Part shown: positions 44,906 to 54,261 of the stretch, one piece after another | How the letters are laid out: every line of letters begins with the position of its first letter | Numbering within the stretch: position 1 is the stretch's first letter | DNA from: Vibrio rotiferianus CAIM 577 = LMG 21460 | GTDB taxonomy: Bacteria > Pseudomonadota > Gammaproteobacteria > Enterobacterales > Vibrionaceae | Assembly (NCBI RefSeq): GCF_002741985.1 | Contig: NZ_APHW01000105.1 | Span: forward strand, 62,001-126,000 | Direction: 5' to 3' | DNA length: 64,000 bases | Notes under the pieces: generated by a model | Databases searched by the model: none | What the model was told of the DNA's origin: nothing | What the model saw: the letters and a program-made list of their open reading frames with translations, nothing else | Position numbers and translations under genes: made by a program

Positions 44906-45913
44906 TTAGTTAATTTTAAAACTGTCTCGCCATATAAACTCATGACCAAATAAAACCGTTTTTTTGTATTTCCTGCCTTCCATTTTTTCAATAAACATAT
45001 CTATTGCTACCTCTCCCATTTCAAACGGGAACAGTCGCATTGTAGTAAGGCTTGGACTCATATGTCGGGCTGACGAGATATCGTTGGTGCCGATGACTTG
45101 TATATCGGTTGGAATGGTTAACCCTGCCTCATAAATGGCTCGATAAACACCAACGGCCACCATGTCTGTCGCGGCGTAGACCACGTCGGGAAGCTCATCG
45201 AGTTGTAGCATTTCTTTCATTGCTTGATACCCCGACTCGATGCAATACTCTTTACTCACTTTACATAGCGCATCGTGATACAAGCCGTTTTCTTTGGTGA
45301 CTTTACGAAAAGTATGTAACCGCTCCTCGTTATTGCCAATAAAAGCAGGTCTTTTACAACGGCTTTTTAGTACATTTTGCATAACGTCATTGGACAACGC
45401 CAACCGGTCAATTAAGACTGCATCGGTTTTGCTACCTAAAGGGTTAGAATCAACAAATATGATATTGTGGTTAGCTTGATATAAGGTATCTACAATATGT
45501 TTGGAGAAATGTCCGACTGCAATGACGGCTGGAGCGTTTTCTAGTAGATTTATATTAGTATCGATCTGGTCTAAATGGAGTGTTCTTAAATCGACTCCTT
45601 TTTCTAAGCATCGATTTTGAATGCCAGCACGAATAGAAGTGAAATACGGGTCGTCTATTTCCTGTGTCGGCGTTAAAAAGTTCAACATAACAACATCACG
45701 TACGCCAAATGGCTCATTCGTTTTGGTTACTTCATGATGAACAAACTGTTTTTTACTGCGTTTAGGGGATTGATAGCCAAGAGACTCTACTGCCTCCAAA
45801 ATGGCCCGTTTTTTGTCTTCACTTACAGACAAAGTAGGGTCTTCGTTAAGAAAGCGAGAAATAGTGGAAGTAGAAATCTTCGCTCTTTGTGCAATGTCTT
45901 TAAGTGTAGCCAA
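44906..45913 (-). CDS. ganR: LacI-family regulator of the galactan genes
   Basis: 335 residues: helix-turn-helix ATLKDIAQRAKISTSTISRF (2-21) and a sugar-sensing domain with DVVMLNFLTPTQEIDDPYF and TDIQVIGTNDIS. Context decides its role: it lies between the two halves of a galactan regulon, 78 bp after the transport ATPase gene on the same strand, like GanR of Bacillus. The gene name is given by context; the inducer is probably galactobiose or galactotriose. Confidence 0.78.
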   Translation of the reverse strand: MATLKDIAQRAKISTSTISRFLNEDPTLSVSEDKKRAILEAVESLGYQSPKRSKKQFVHHEVTKTNEPFGVRDVVMLNFLTPTQEIDDPYFTSIRAGIQNRCLEKGVDLRTLHLDQIDTNINLLENAPAVIAVGHFSKHIVDTLYQANHNIIFVDSNPLGSKTDAVLIDRLALSNDVMQNVLKSRCKRPAFIGNNEERLHTFRKVTKENGLYHDALCKVSKEYCIESGYQAMKEMLQLDELPDVVYAATDMVAVGVYRAIYEAGLTIPTDIQVIGTNDISSARHMSPSLTTMRLFPFEMGEVAIDMFIEKMEGRKYKKTVLFGHEFIWRDSFKIN

Positions 45914-45991
45914 AAGATTACCCTATATTGTTTTTATCGGACGGTTCTAGCATGCCAAAGAGCATTCTGAATGCTCTTTGGCACTAAAGCG

Positions 45992-47095
45992 CTAATGTGT
46001 TGATTGTACAGAATCAAATTTAATGACGTTTCCATCAGGTTCAAAAATGTGTAAATGGGTAGGTGATGTAAATAGCGAAATTGACTCACCAGGCTGTACT
46101 TGTGTGTCCCCATGATGAAGGTATTTGAAGTCATCCACGCCGCCACATTGGCCAAAGATGTAAGTCATGCCTCCTAGTCTCTCGACCACTTCACATTGGA
46201 ACGCGAGTGTGATCATATCTGGATTTGTCGTGAGGTGTTCTGGTCTAATGCCTAACGTCAGCTGTTTACCTATTTCAACCTGTGCTGCTTTTATCGGTAA
46301 CGTGATTGAACGGCCCACATCCAGACTCACTGTTAAGCTCGTTTCATCCCAAGCTTCAACGATACAAGGAAGAAAATTCATTTTAGGCGAGCCAATAAAT
46401 CCGGCAACAAATCTGTTAATAGGATTATGGTAGAGATCCATTGGTGAGCCAACTTGCTCAACTTTACCATCACGAAGCACGACGATCTTATCTGCTAATG
46501 TCATGGCTTCGACTTGGTCGTGCGTTACGTAGATCATGGTTGACTTAAGTTCTTGGTGTAGCTTTGCAATATGAAGTCGCATGTCGACGCGTAATTCTGC
46601 GTCTAGGTTTGATAGCGGCTCATCAAATAAAAACACTTTTGGATCTCGAACGATTGCTCGGCCGATAGCAACGCGTTGGCGTTGACCACCAGAAAGTTGG
46701 GCAGGCTTACGATCCAGCAAATGCTCCAACTGCAGTGCTTTACCGACCAACTGCACTTTTTTCTCTCGCTCTTCTTTTGGAACTTTGTTTACTTTTAGTG
46801 AGTAACCCATATTTTCTGCAACAGTCATATGCGGGTATAGAGCATAAGACTGGAACACCATCGCAACCCCTCGTTCTGATGGCGGAGTGTCGTTAACGAC
46901 ATTTCCCGAAATAGATATGGCTCCATCACTGATGTCTTCCAGGCCGGCAATCATACGCAAGAGCGTTGATTTTCCGCAGCCCGAAGGACCAACAAACACC
47001 ACAAACTCACCTTCTTCTATCGACAAGTTTACGTTGTGAATGGTTTGGGTATCGTCAAAACGTTTTACGACATTGGATAATTGGATCGAAGACAT
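45992..47095 (-). CDS. MalK/MsmK-type ABC ATPase for galacto-oligosaccharide uptake
   Basis: 367 residues. Walker A GPSGCGKST (36-44), signature QLSGGQRQRVAIGRA, Walker B VFLFDEPLSNLD and an H-loop YVTHDQVEAM; the C-terminal OB-type regulatory domain (from about 240) has LGIRPEHL. Its partner permeases and binding protein are encoded divergently from 47309, so it powers that importer. In MalK relatives the C-terminal domain also binds unphosphorylated IIA-glucose (inducer exclusion), which may apply here. Confidence 0.9.
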   Translation of the reverse strand: MSSIQLSNVVKRFDDTQTIHNVNLSIEEGEFVVFVGPSGCGKSTLLRMIAGLEDISDGAISISGNVVNDTPPSERGVAMVFQSYALYPHMTVAENMGYSLKVNKVPKEEREKKVQLVGKALQLEHLLDRKPAQLSGGQRQRVAIGRAIVRDPKVFLFDEPLSNLDAELRVDMRLHIAKLHQELKSTMIYVTHDQVEAMTLADKIVVLRDGKVEQVGSPMDLYHNPINRFVAGFIGSPKMNFLPCIVEAWDETSLTVSLDVGRSITLPIKAAQVEIGKQLTLGIRPEHLTTNPDMITLAFQCEVVERLGGMTYIFGQCGGVDDFKYLHHGDTQVQPGESISLFTSPTHLHIFEPDGNVIKFDSVQSTH

Positions 47096-47198
47096 TTTAT
47101 ATTCCTCTTAAATGATAATAAAGTGTGTGATCTAATTCGTCTTTTATTTAGTAAATTTTATTTTCACTTGTTTGTTTTATCACAATAACTGCTAGCTA

Positions 47199-47218
47199 TA
47201 GTGATTGAAATCACATCA
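47199..47218. promoter_or_regulatory. CRP-like site in the galactan divergent promoter
   Basis: AGTGATTGAAATCACAT matches the CRP pattern GTGA-N6-TCAC. It sits between the ATPase gene and the binding-protein gene (47096-47308), so catabolite control of both directions is likely. A ribosome site CGAAAGGCG precedes the ATG at 47309. Confidence 0.65.
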
Positions 47219-47308
47219 ATGAATAACCTGTATGGAAAAAATAACACAAAGGAGCATATTTGCACCATAAATTTTATTTTTTACCAAAAACGAAAGGCGT
47301 GAAATTTT

Positions 47309-48544
47309 ATGGATAATAATAAATTTAGTAAAAAACTATCTGCTCTCGCAGTAACTGCTCTATTTTGTTCGCCAATGGTGTTGGCGCAGCAGTCCTTATT
47401 AGTCTGGGAAGACATTCAAAAGTCTTTTGGTAATGAAGAAGCGGTAGCAGCGTTTGAAAAACAACACGATGTGAAAGTGAATGTGCTTGAAATGCCATAT
47501 GGCGGTCAGGTCGAATCTCTGCGCATGGACGGCCCGGCGGGCACTGGTCCTGACGTCGTCTTGATTCCACATGATCAGATTGGTGGGGCGGTTATCCAAG
47601 GTTTACTTGCTCCAGTTCAGGTCGATAAAGCCGTTACCGATACATTTAGTCAATCTTCTATTGAGGCATTGACTTACAATGGTGTGCTCTATGGCTTGCC
47701 AAAATCCGTTGAAACGGTATTTATGGTTTATAACAAAGACCTTATTTCTGAGCTGCCTGAAACTATGGATGAAATATTTGAGCTGTCTAAAAAGTTTCGC
47801 GAAGAAAATAAATACGGTTTGCTGGCTAAATGGGATGAGCTTTATTACACCTACGGAATTTTAAACGGTATGGGTGGCGATGTTTTCGCTAAAAAAGAAG
47901 ACGGCTCGTACGATCCTAATAAAATATTACTGAATACTCCAGGGGCAGTAGAAGGCGCAAAATTCATTCAGAAGTTCTATGACTCTAAAGTATTCCCTAC
48001 AGGCATCATTGGCAATAACGGGCTTAATGCTATCGATTCACTATTCACGTCGGGCAAAGCAGCGATTGTTCAAACTGGTCCTTGGGCGCTCCAGCCTTAC
48101 AAAGAAGCAGGGATCAACTATGGTGTAGCCCCACTTCCAAAATTGCCATCTGGTGAGCAAATGGGATCATTTATGGGCGTGAAGAGCTACAGCATTTCCA
48201 CTTTCTCGAAAAACAAACCTTTAGCTCAAGAGTTTATTACGTTCGTCAATAATTATGATAATGCTAAGCGCCGCTTTGAGCTAACTGGAGAGGTTCCGGC
48301 AGTGACAAAATTGGTGGACGATCCTGTTATCAAAAATGACCCAGGTGCAAGTGCAGTAGCGATGCAATCCATTCATGCTACTTCTATGCCTTCCATTCCA
48401 GAAATGAACGAAGTGTGGGGCCCTGCGAACAGCGCACTTCAGTTGATTGCAACGAATAAACAAGATGCGAAAAGTGCACTCGACTCTGCAGTAGACAGCA
48501 TCAATATGCAAATAGAAGCTAACCACGCAATGATGGGCCAATAA
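47309..48544 (+). CDS. ganS: periplasmic binding protein for galacto-oligosaccharides (MalE-like)
   Basis: 411 residues with a signal peptide (LSALAVTALFCSPMVLAQQ) and the family 1 binding-protein fold: LLVWEDIQKSFGNEEAVAAF, GPAGTGPDVVLIPHDQIG, TGPWALQPYKEAGINYG. It delivers ligand to the two permeases downstream. Named from context with GH53, GH42 and the permeases; maltodextrin is excluded as the main load because no amylase-type gene is near. Confidence 0.85.
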   Translation: MDNNKFSKKLSALAVTALFCSPMVLAQQSLLVWEDIQKSFGNEEAVAAFEKQHDVKVNVLEMPYGGQVESLRMDGPAGTGPDVVLIPHDQIGGAVIQGLLAPVQVDKAVTDTFSQSSIEALTYNGVLYGLPKSVETVFMVYNKDLISELPETMDEIFELSKKFREENKYGLLAKWDELYYTYGILNGMGGDVFAKKEDGSYDPNKILLNTPGAVEGAKFIQKFYDSKVFPTGIIGNNGLNAIDSLFTSGKAAIVQTGPWALQPYKEAGINYGVAPLPKLPSGEQMGSFMGVKSYSISTFSKNKPLAQEFITFVNNYDNAKRRFELTGEVPAVTKLVDDPVIKNDPGASAVAMQSIHATSMPSIPEMNEVWGPANSALQLIATNKQDAKSALDSAVDSINMQIEANHAMMGQ

Positions 48545-48558
48545 TTTAAAGATATTGT

Positions 48559-48620
48559 TCTGGCGAAAGCAATTGTCGGCCCTATATAACCATCTTGGGC
48601 TGGGGCTGACAGACGCCAGA
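48559..48620 (+). other. stem-loop after the binding-protein gene
   Basis: TCTGGCG (48559-48565) pairs with CGCCAGA (48614-48620), enclosing an inner GGCCC/GGGCT stem. It lies in the 102-bp gap before the first permease gene and probably limits permease expression relative to the binding protein. Confidence 0.55.
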
Positions 48621-48646
48621 AGTTTTCCGAAATGGAGTTGTAAGTG

Positions 48647-49951
48647 ATGTCTGACATGAGTGAACATTTTGAGCATAACTCGGGGCTGTATCGATCCCAA
48701 CGGTTTACTGCCTCTTTATTTTCAGTAATTCCTGGCTTTGGCCAGTTTTATAATCGACAGTTTGTAAAAGGCATGATGTTCTTCATCTTGCTAACAAGTT
48801 TTTATGCAGTAACTCGTGATTTTATTTCCCACGGTATGTGGGGGCTTGTCACACTTGGCGAAAACCTACCAGAGGACAACTCAGTTTTCCTACTCGCAGA
48901 AGGCATTATTGCTTCGCTAGTGGTGGTATTTGGTTTAGCGGTTTATGTACTCAGCATTAATGACGCCTACAAAAACGGTCAACTGCTTGATGAAGGCCGC
49001 CCACTGAACTCACTTCGTGTTCAGTATCGCAATGTCATCAATGCTGGCTTCCCGTATCTGATGATAAGTCCGGGTTTTATCCTTTTAGTCTTTGTTGTTG
49101 TGTTTCCGATCATCTTTGGTTTTGCGATTGGTTTTACTAACTACAACCTTTATAACTCACCGCCTGCGAAGCTGGTGGACTGGGTTGGATTGAAGAACTT
49201 CTTCAACATTTTCCAAATTAACTTGTGGCGTAACACCTTTATCGATGTGTTGCAGTGGACGGTCGTTTGGACATTAGTTGCATCAACATTGCAATGTACA
49301 GTCGGGGTTCTTTTGGCGATTCTGGTTAACCAAAAAGACCTTAAATTTAAGCCTCTGATCCGTACTATCTTTATTCTTCCTTGGGCGGTACCGGGCTTTG
49401 TTACCATCCTTATTTTTACCGGGATGTTTAACGACAGCTTTGGTGTCATCAACAACGTGATTCTCGACTTCTTTGGTATTGAGCCTAAAGCTTGGCTGAC
49501 AGACCCATTCTGGACGAAAGTCGCGCTCATCATGATCCAAACCTGGTTAGGTTTCCCATTTGTATTCGCCATGACAACGGGGGTTCTACAGGCGATCCCT
49601 AATGATCTTTATGAAGCTGCGACGATGGACGGTGCAAGTAAATTCCAGCAGTTAAGAACCATCACTTTACCGTTGGTTCTGTACTCAATCGCTCCAATTT
49701 TGATTACTCAATATACGTTTAACTTTAACAACTTCAATATTATTTATCTGTTTAACAATGGTGGTCCTGCTGTCATTGGTAGTAACGCGGGCGGCACCGA
49801 TATCTTGGTGTCATGGATTTATAAACTGACGATGTCCTCATCGCAATACGGTATTGCATCTGCAATCACTTTATTACTGTCGATTTTTGTTGTGGGCATT
49901 GCTCTTTGGCAATTCCGTATGACCAAGTCATTCAAAGAAGAAGCGAGATAA
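48647..49951 (+). CDS. ganP: MalF-type permease for galacto-oligosaccharides
   Basis: 434 residues from the ATG at 48647 (a GTG one codon earlier is possible). The first 125 residues form an extra helical region (PGFGQFYNRQFVKGMMFFIL) as in other GanP/MalF-like proteins; the core permease has IFILPWAVPGFVTIL and the EAA loop LYEAATMDGASKFQQLRTI. It pairs with the next gene product, whose start is 4 bp after this stop. Confidence 0.88.
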   Translation: MSDMSEHFEHNSGLYRSQRFTASLFSVIPGFGQFYNRQFVKGMMFFILLTSFYAVTRDFISHGMWGLVTLGENLPEDNSVFLLAEGIIASLVVVFGLAVYVLSINDAYKNGQLLDEGRPLNSLRVQYRNVINAGFPYLMISPGFILLVFVVVFPIIFGFAIGFTNYNLYNSPPAKLVDWVGLKNFFNIFQINLWRNTFIDVLQWTVVWTLVASTLQCTVGVLLAILVNQKDLKFKPLIRTIFILPWAVPGFVTILIFTGMFNDSFGVINNVILDFFGIEPKAWLTDPFWTKVALIMIQTWLGFPFVFAMTTGVLQAIPNDLYEAATMDGASKFQQLRTITLPLVLYSIAPILITQYTFNFNNFNIIYLFNNGGPAVIGSNAGGTDILVSWIYKLTMSSSQYGIASAITLLLSIFVVGIALWQFRMTKSFKEEAR

Positions 49952-49955
49952 AAAT

Positions 49956-50798
49956 ATGAGTATTAAACGTAGTAATCGCATCCGATTGACATTGAGTTAC
50001 GGCCTAATTTTGCTGGTATCAGTGATCATTATTTACCCGTTAGTGTGGACGGTTGGAGCGTCATTCTATCCAGGTAACAGTATCATGGGTGAGTCCATAT
50101 TCCCGGATAACCCGACTCTGAGTCACTATGCCACTTTGTTTGCTAATGACAAAGTAGCTTACCTGACCTGGTTCTGGAATAGTTTGAAAATCAGCTTTTT
50201 GACCATGGTACTAACGCTGATCAGTGTGTCATGTACGTCATATGCGTTTTCACGCTTTCGCTTTAAAGGAAGGAAAAATGGTCTAATGCTGTTCCTTCTG
50301 TTGCAGATGATCCCGCAATTCTCCGCCCTAATTGCGATATTTGTCTTAGCTCAGATGTTGGGATTGATTAATAGCCATCTTGCATTAGTACTGGTTTATG
50401 TTGGTGGCATGATCCCGATGAACACGTATTTAATGAAAGGTTACTTGGACGCGATACCGAAAGACCTGGATGAATCAGCAAAAATGGATGGTGCGAGTAA
50501 TATCCGTATTTTTTTGGAAATCATACTGCCTATTTCAAAACCAATTATTGCAGTAGTAGCCTTATTCTCTTTCACGGGTCCTCTAGGCGATTTTATTCTC
50601 GCTACAACTATTCTAAGAACACCTGAAAATTATACGTTACCTATCGGTTTATATAATTTGGTCGTAGAAAAAATGGGGGCGAGTTATACTACATATGCAG
50701 CGGGTGCTGTGCTTATTTCAATACCTGTAGCGCTTCTTTATCTATCACTACAAAAATACTTTGTATCTGGCTTAACAGCAGGTAGTACAAAAGGCTAA
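49956..50798 (+). CDS. ganQ: MalG-type permease for galacto-oligosaccharides
   Basis: 280 residues with six helices, IIYPLVWTVGASFYPG at the start and the EAA loop LDESAKMDGASNIRIFLEII. Second channel subunit; the operon continues with a GH53 gene 16 bp later. Confidence 0.88.
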   Translation: MSIKRSNRIRLTLSYGLILLVSVIIIYPLVWTVGASFYPGNSIMGESIFPDNPTLSHYATLFANDKVAYLTWFWNSLKISFLTMVLTLISVSCTSYAFSRFRFKGRKNGLMLFLLLQMIPQFSALIAIFVLAQMLGLINSHLALVLVYVGGMIPMNTYLMKGYLDAIPKDLDESAKMDGASNIRIFLEIILPISKPIIAVVALFSFTGPLGDFILATTILRTPENYTLPIGLYNLVVEKMGASYTTYAAGAVLISIPVALLYLSLQKYFVSGLTAGSTKG

Positions 50799-50814
50799 TA
50801 CTAGAGAGAAAGAT

Positions 50815-52047
50815 ATGAATACAAAATTTAAGGTTGCACTTATTAGTGCGGCAGTGGCTTTGGCTGGCTGTCAATCTGTAAATACTTCAAATAATAACAG
50901 CTCTGATATTAATGCTGATGTGGATAATATTGTTATAACTGCTCCAACACTGAGAGCTGATTTTATTCGTGGTATGGATATCTCCATGTTGCCTGAAATA
51001 GAAAAATTGGGTGGGAAATATTACCAAGTTGGCAATGAAAAAGATCTGATTAAAATATTAAAAGATAGTGGAGTTAATTCTATTCGCGCACGTTTGTGGG
51101 TAGACCCAATGTCAGCCACTGGTGATGTATTTGGTGGCGGTAATAACACGTTAGAGCGTTCCATTGAGCTTGGTAAACGCGCACAAGAAAACGGTATGTC
51201 ATTCCTGCTTGATATCCATTACAGCGACTTTTGGGCTGACCCTAAAAAGCAACAAAAGCCAAAAGAGTGGGAGCAACTTACGTTTGAGAACCTAACACAG
51301 AAAGTCTACGACTATACAGCAGAGGTGATGAAAGCACACCAAGCTGCGGGTGTCGTGCCAGACATGGTTCAAGTTGGTAACGAACTGAATGGTGGCATGC
51401 TTTGGCCGGAGGGTAAGAGTTGGGGTCAAGATGGTAAGGAGTTCGACCGCCTGTCACTGCTTTTAAAAACCGGCATCCAAGCGGTTCACGACAACGACAG
51501 TGGTAAAGACATTCAAATCATGTTGCACCTCGCTGAAGCCGGTGATAACGGTCTTTTCCGTTGGTGGTTTGATGAAATCACCCAGCGTGGTGTCGATTTT
51601 GATGTGATTGGTATGTCTTACTACCCGTGGTGGCACGGCCCAATTGATAAAGTAAAAGCCAATATGAATGACGTCATCAGTCGCTACAACAAGCCTGTTG
51701 TCTTGGTCGAAACGTCTTTCCCGTTTACCACTGAGAATGGTGATTCGTTAGGTAATAGCTACTCCGAGGCGGGGCCGATTGAGGGCTACAGTGTATCAAT
51801 TGAGGGCCAGGCGCAATACCTGGCTGACATCATGACGCTGTTGAATGAACTGCCTAACGAACTAGGTTTAGGGATTTATTACTGGGAACCCGCATGGTTA
51901 CCAATCGATGGGGCAACCTGGTCAACAGGCGCTGGCATGGACTATAGCGGGGACAAATGGGACATGGGCAATTCATGGGAGAACCAAGCACTGTTTGATT
52001 TTGAAGGTAACGCACTACCGTCATTGAAAGTATTTAAAGGTCAATAA
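50815..52047 (+). CDS. ganB: endo-beta-1,4-galactanase, glycoside hydrolase family 53, lipoprotein
   Basis: 410 residues. The N-terminus ends in a lipobox, LAGC (Cys19), so the enzyme is anchored in a membrane, probably the outer membrane. A low-complexity linker (Asn/Ser-rich, 21-45) is followed by the GH53 barrel: FIRGMDISMLPE, NSIRARLWVDP, LDIHYSDFWADP, VGNELNGGMLW (acid/base Glu190) and VLVETSFPF (nucleophile Glu299), with an insertion after 305 typical of longer GH53 enzymes. Its stop overlaps the next ATG (TAATG), so it is coupled to the beta-galactosidase gene. Confidence 0.92.
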   Translation: MNTKFKVALISAAVALAGCQSVNTSNNNSSDINADVDNIVITAPTLRADFIRGMDISMLPEIEKLGGKYYQVGNEKDLIKILKDSGVNSIRARLWVDPMSATGDVFGGGNNTLERSIELGKRAQENGMSFLLDIHYSDFWADPKKQQKPKEWEQLTFENLTQKVYDYTAEVMKAHQAAGVVPDMVQVGNELNGGMLWPEGKSWGQDGKEFDRLSLLLKTGIQAVHDNDSGKDIQIMLHLAEAGDNGLFRWWFDEITQRGVDFDVIGMSYYPWWHGPIDKVKANMNDVISRYNKPVVLVETSFPFTTENGDSLGNSYSEAGPIEGYSVSIEGQAQYLADIMTLLNELPNELGLGIYYWEPAWLPIDGATWSTGAGMDYSGDKWDMGNSWENQALFDFEGNALPSLKVFKGQ

Positions 52048-54113
52048 TGAACAATAAAGAACACATCATTCCAAAGATAAAAGGCTTGCTCCATGGAGCA
52101 GATTACAACCCTGAGCAATGGTTAGACAGACCTGATATTTTAGCGAAAGATATTGAACTGATGAAGCAGACGAATTGTAACGTTATGTCTGTCGGTATCT
52201 TCAGTTGGTCTGCTCTTGAGCCTGTTGAAGGTGAGTTTCAGTTTGAATGGCTCGATAACGTACTGGATAACTTGGCAGACAATGGGATTTCTGTATTCCT
52301 GGCGACACCGAGTGGCGCGCGTCCTGCCTGGTTGTCTGAACGATACCCTGACGTCCTTCGAGTCAACAGCGCACGTATTAAACAACTGCATGGAGAACGT
52401 CATAACCATTGTTACAGCTCACCGAATTACCGTGAGAAAGTGAGCATCATGAACGCTAAATTGGCTGAACGTTACAGTCAACATCCTGCGGTGATAGGCT
52501 GGCACGTTTCAAACGAATATGGCGGCGATTGTCACTGTAATTACTGCCAAGAAGAGTTTCGTTTGTGGCTGAAAAACAAATACGGCTCCCTATACAATCT
52601 TAATAAGCTGTGGTGGAGTGCGTTCTGGAGTCATACTTACACCAGTTGGGAACAAATTGAATCACCATCTCCCGTTGGTGAGAACTCCGTTCACGCACTG
52701 AAGTTAGATTGGAAACGATTCTGTACTGACCGCGTCTCGAACTTCTGTGAGCACGAGATTGCACCGCTCAAGTCGATTAATCCTGATCTGCCTACGACGG
52801 CAAACTTCATGGAGTACTTTTACGACTACAACTATTGGGAATTGGCAAAGTCAATTGATGTTGTTTCTTGGGACAGCTATCCGCTTTGGCACCGTGACGG
52901 CGATGAAGTTGCGCTCGCTTGCTATACCGGGATGTACCATGATTTGATGCGCACACTGAAAAACCAGCCATTTTTACTCATGGAATCAACCCCAAGCCAA
53001 ACTAACTGGCAGCCAATTACTAAGCTCAAAAAAGACGGTGTCCATCTGCTTTCCTCATTGCAAGCAGTCGCTCATGGCTCTGATTCTGTTCAGTACTTTC
53101 AGTGGCGAAAAAGCCGCGGCTCTGTAGAGAAGTTCCATGGTGCGGTGATCGACCACGTTGGTCATGCAAATACTCGCACTGGTCGAGAAGTAACAGCCGT
53201 TGGTGAGTATCTTAAACAAATTAATGATGTGGCGGGAACGAACACGCAGGCCGAAGTGGCGATCATTTTTGATTGGGAAAACCGTTGGGCAATGGATGAT
53301 GCTTCAGGTCCTCGCAATGAAGGCATGCACTACGAGCAAACCGTGTGTGACCATTATCGAGGTTTTTGGCAGCAAGGTATTAGCTGCGACATTATAGAGC
53401 AGCTCTGTGATTTTACTCCTTACAAGATCATTGTTGCACCTATGCTCTACTTAATAAAACCTGGCGTAGCAGAACGTCTGGAAGCATTTGTGGAGCAGGG
53501 TGGGACGTTAGTCGCGACTTATTGGAGTGGCATCGTTGATCAGAATGACCTGTGCTTCTTGGGAGGTTTCCCTGGCGGAGAAGGCAGCCCATTGCGCCGC
53601 ACGTTGGGTATTTGGACTGAAGAGATTGACTCACTCTATGACCATGAACGCGTATTGTTTGAAATGGAAACGCACTCTGGTTTTGGCTTCAGTGGTGAAT
53701 TTAAGGCCAAGCACTTAATGGAACATATCCATTTAGAGACGGCAGAAGCTCTGGCTTATTACCGTGAGGATCTATTTGATGCTTGTCCGGTCATTACTAA
53801 GAACCAGCTTGGTAAAGGTTGTGCTTATTACATCGCTGCACGTACAGAGACAGAGTTTAACGAGTTATTTTACATCTCTCTTGCTAATTTACATGGAATC
53901 CGCAAGCCAATTGAAAACGTGCCTTACGGGGTGTCAGTGACAACTCGTGAAGATGAACAGTCTCGCTATTTGTTCATTATGAACTTTTTGAATGATCCGC
54001 GAGATTTGAAAGTTCCGCACGGGAATTGGATAAATGCAAATACAGGTGACGATATTCAGGAGAATATTAAACTTCAACCCTATCAAGTCATCGTTATCAG
54101 AAATGATAAATAG
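52047..54113 (+). CDS. ganA: beta-galactosidase, glycoside hydrolase family 42
   Basis: 688 residues, standard GH42 length, no signal peptide. GADYNPEQWLD opens the barrel; HVSNEYGGDCHC carries the acid/base Glu157 and a cysteine cluster (CHCNYC) that binds zinc in this family; LMESTPSQTNW carries nucleophile Glu313. A trimerisation domain and C-terminal beta domain follow. It removes galactose from imported galacto-oligosaccharides in the cytoplasm. Confidence 0.93.
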   Translation: MNNKEHIIPKIKGLLHGADYNPEQWLDRPDILAKDIELMKQTNCNVMSVGIFSWSALEPVEGEFQFEWLDNVLDNLADNGISVFLATPSGARPAWLSERYPDVLRVNSARIKQLHGERHNHCYSSPNYREKVSIMNAKLAERYSQHPAVIGWHVSNEYGGDCHCNYCQEEFRLWLKNKYGSLYNLNKLWWSAFWSHTYTSWEQIESPSPVGENSVHALKLDWKRFCTDRVSNFCEHEIAPLKSINPDLPTTANFMEYFYDYNYWELAKSIDVVSWDSYPLWHRDGDEVALACYTGMYHDLMRTLKNQPFLLMESTPSQTNWQPITKLKKDGVHLLSSLQAVAHGSDSVQYFQWRKSRGSVEKFHGAVIDHVGHANTRTGREVTAVGEYLKQINDVAGTNTQAEVAIIFDWENRWAMDDASGPRNEGMHYEQTVCDHYRGFWQQGISCDIIEQLCDFTPYKIIVAPMLYLIKPGVAERLEAFVEQGGTLVATYWSGIVDQNDLCFLGGFPGGEGSPLRRTLGIWTEEIDSLYDHERVLFEMETHSGFGFSGEFKAKHLMEHIHLETAEALAYYREDLFDACPVITKNQLGKGCAYYIAARTETEFNELFYISLANLHGIRKPIENVPYGVSVTTREDEQSRYLFIMNFLNDPRDLKVPHGNWINANTGDDIQENIKLQPYQVIVIRNDK

Positions 54114-54118
54114 CTATC

Positions 54119-54140
54119 CCGCCTGATTATTTAGGCGGGC
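54119..54140 (+). terminator. hairpin after ganA
   Basis: CCCGCCT / AGGCGGG (54119-54125, 54134-54140) with an 8-base loop directly after the stop. No T run; likely an intercistronic processing hairpin before the porin gene. Confidence 0.6.
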
Positions 54141-54261
54141 AATGAATAACAATATTTAAAAATAAGATGAAATTCATCTTACGGGTAAGTATTGCCTAAA
54201 CAAAGGATATGGCGATATTTACCCAGCCAATAACTCAAAAGTAATACAAAAGGAAATTAAA

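Noticed and set aside
47325..49572. Several antisense frames over the galactan binding protein and permease genes
   Set aside because: All lie within well-supported genes and lack domains or start signals.
52047..54113. LacZ-type (GH2) beta-galactosidase
   Set aside because: Length, NEYGG and MESTPS motifs and the CHCNYC cluster are those of GH42.
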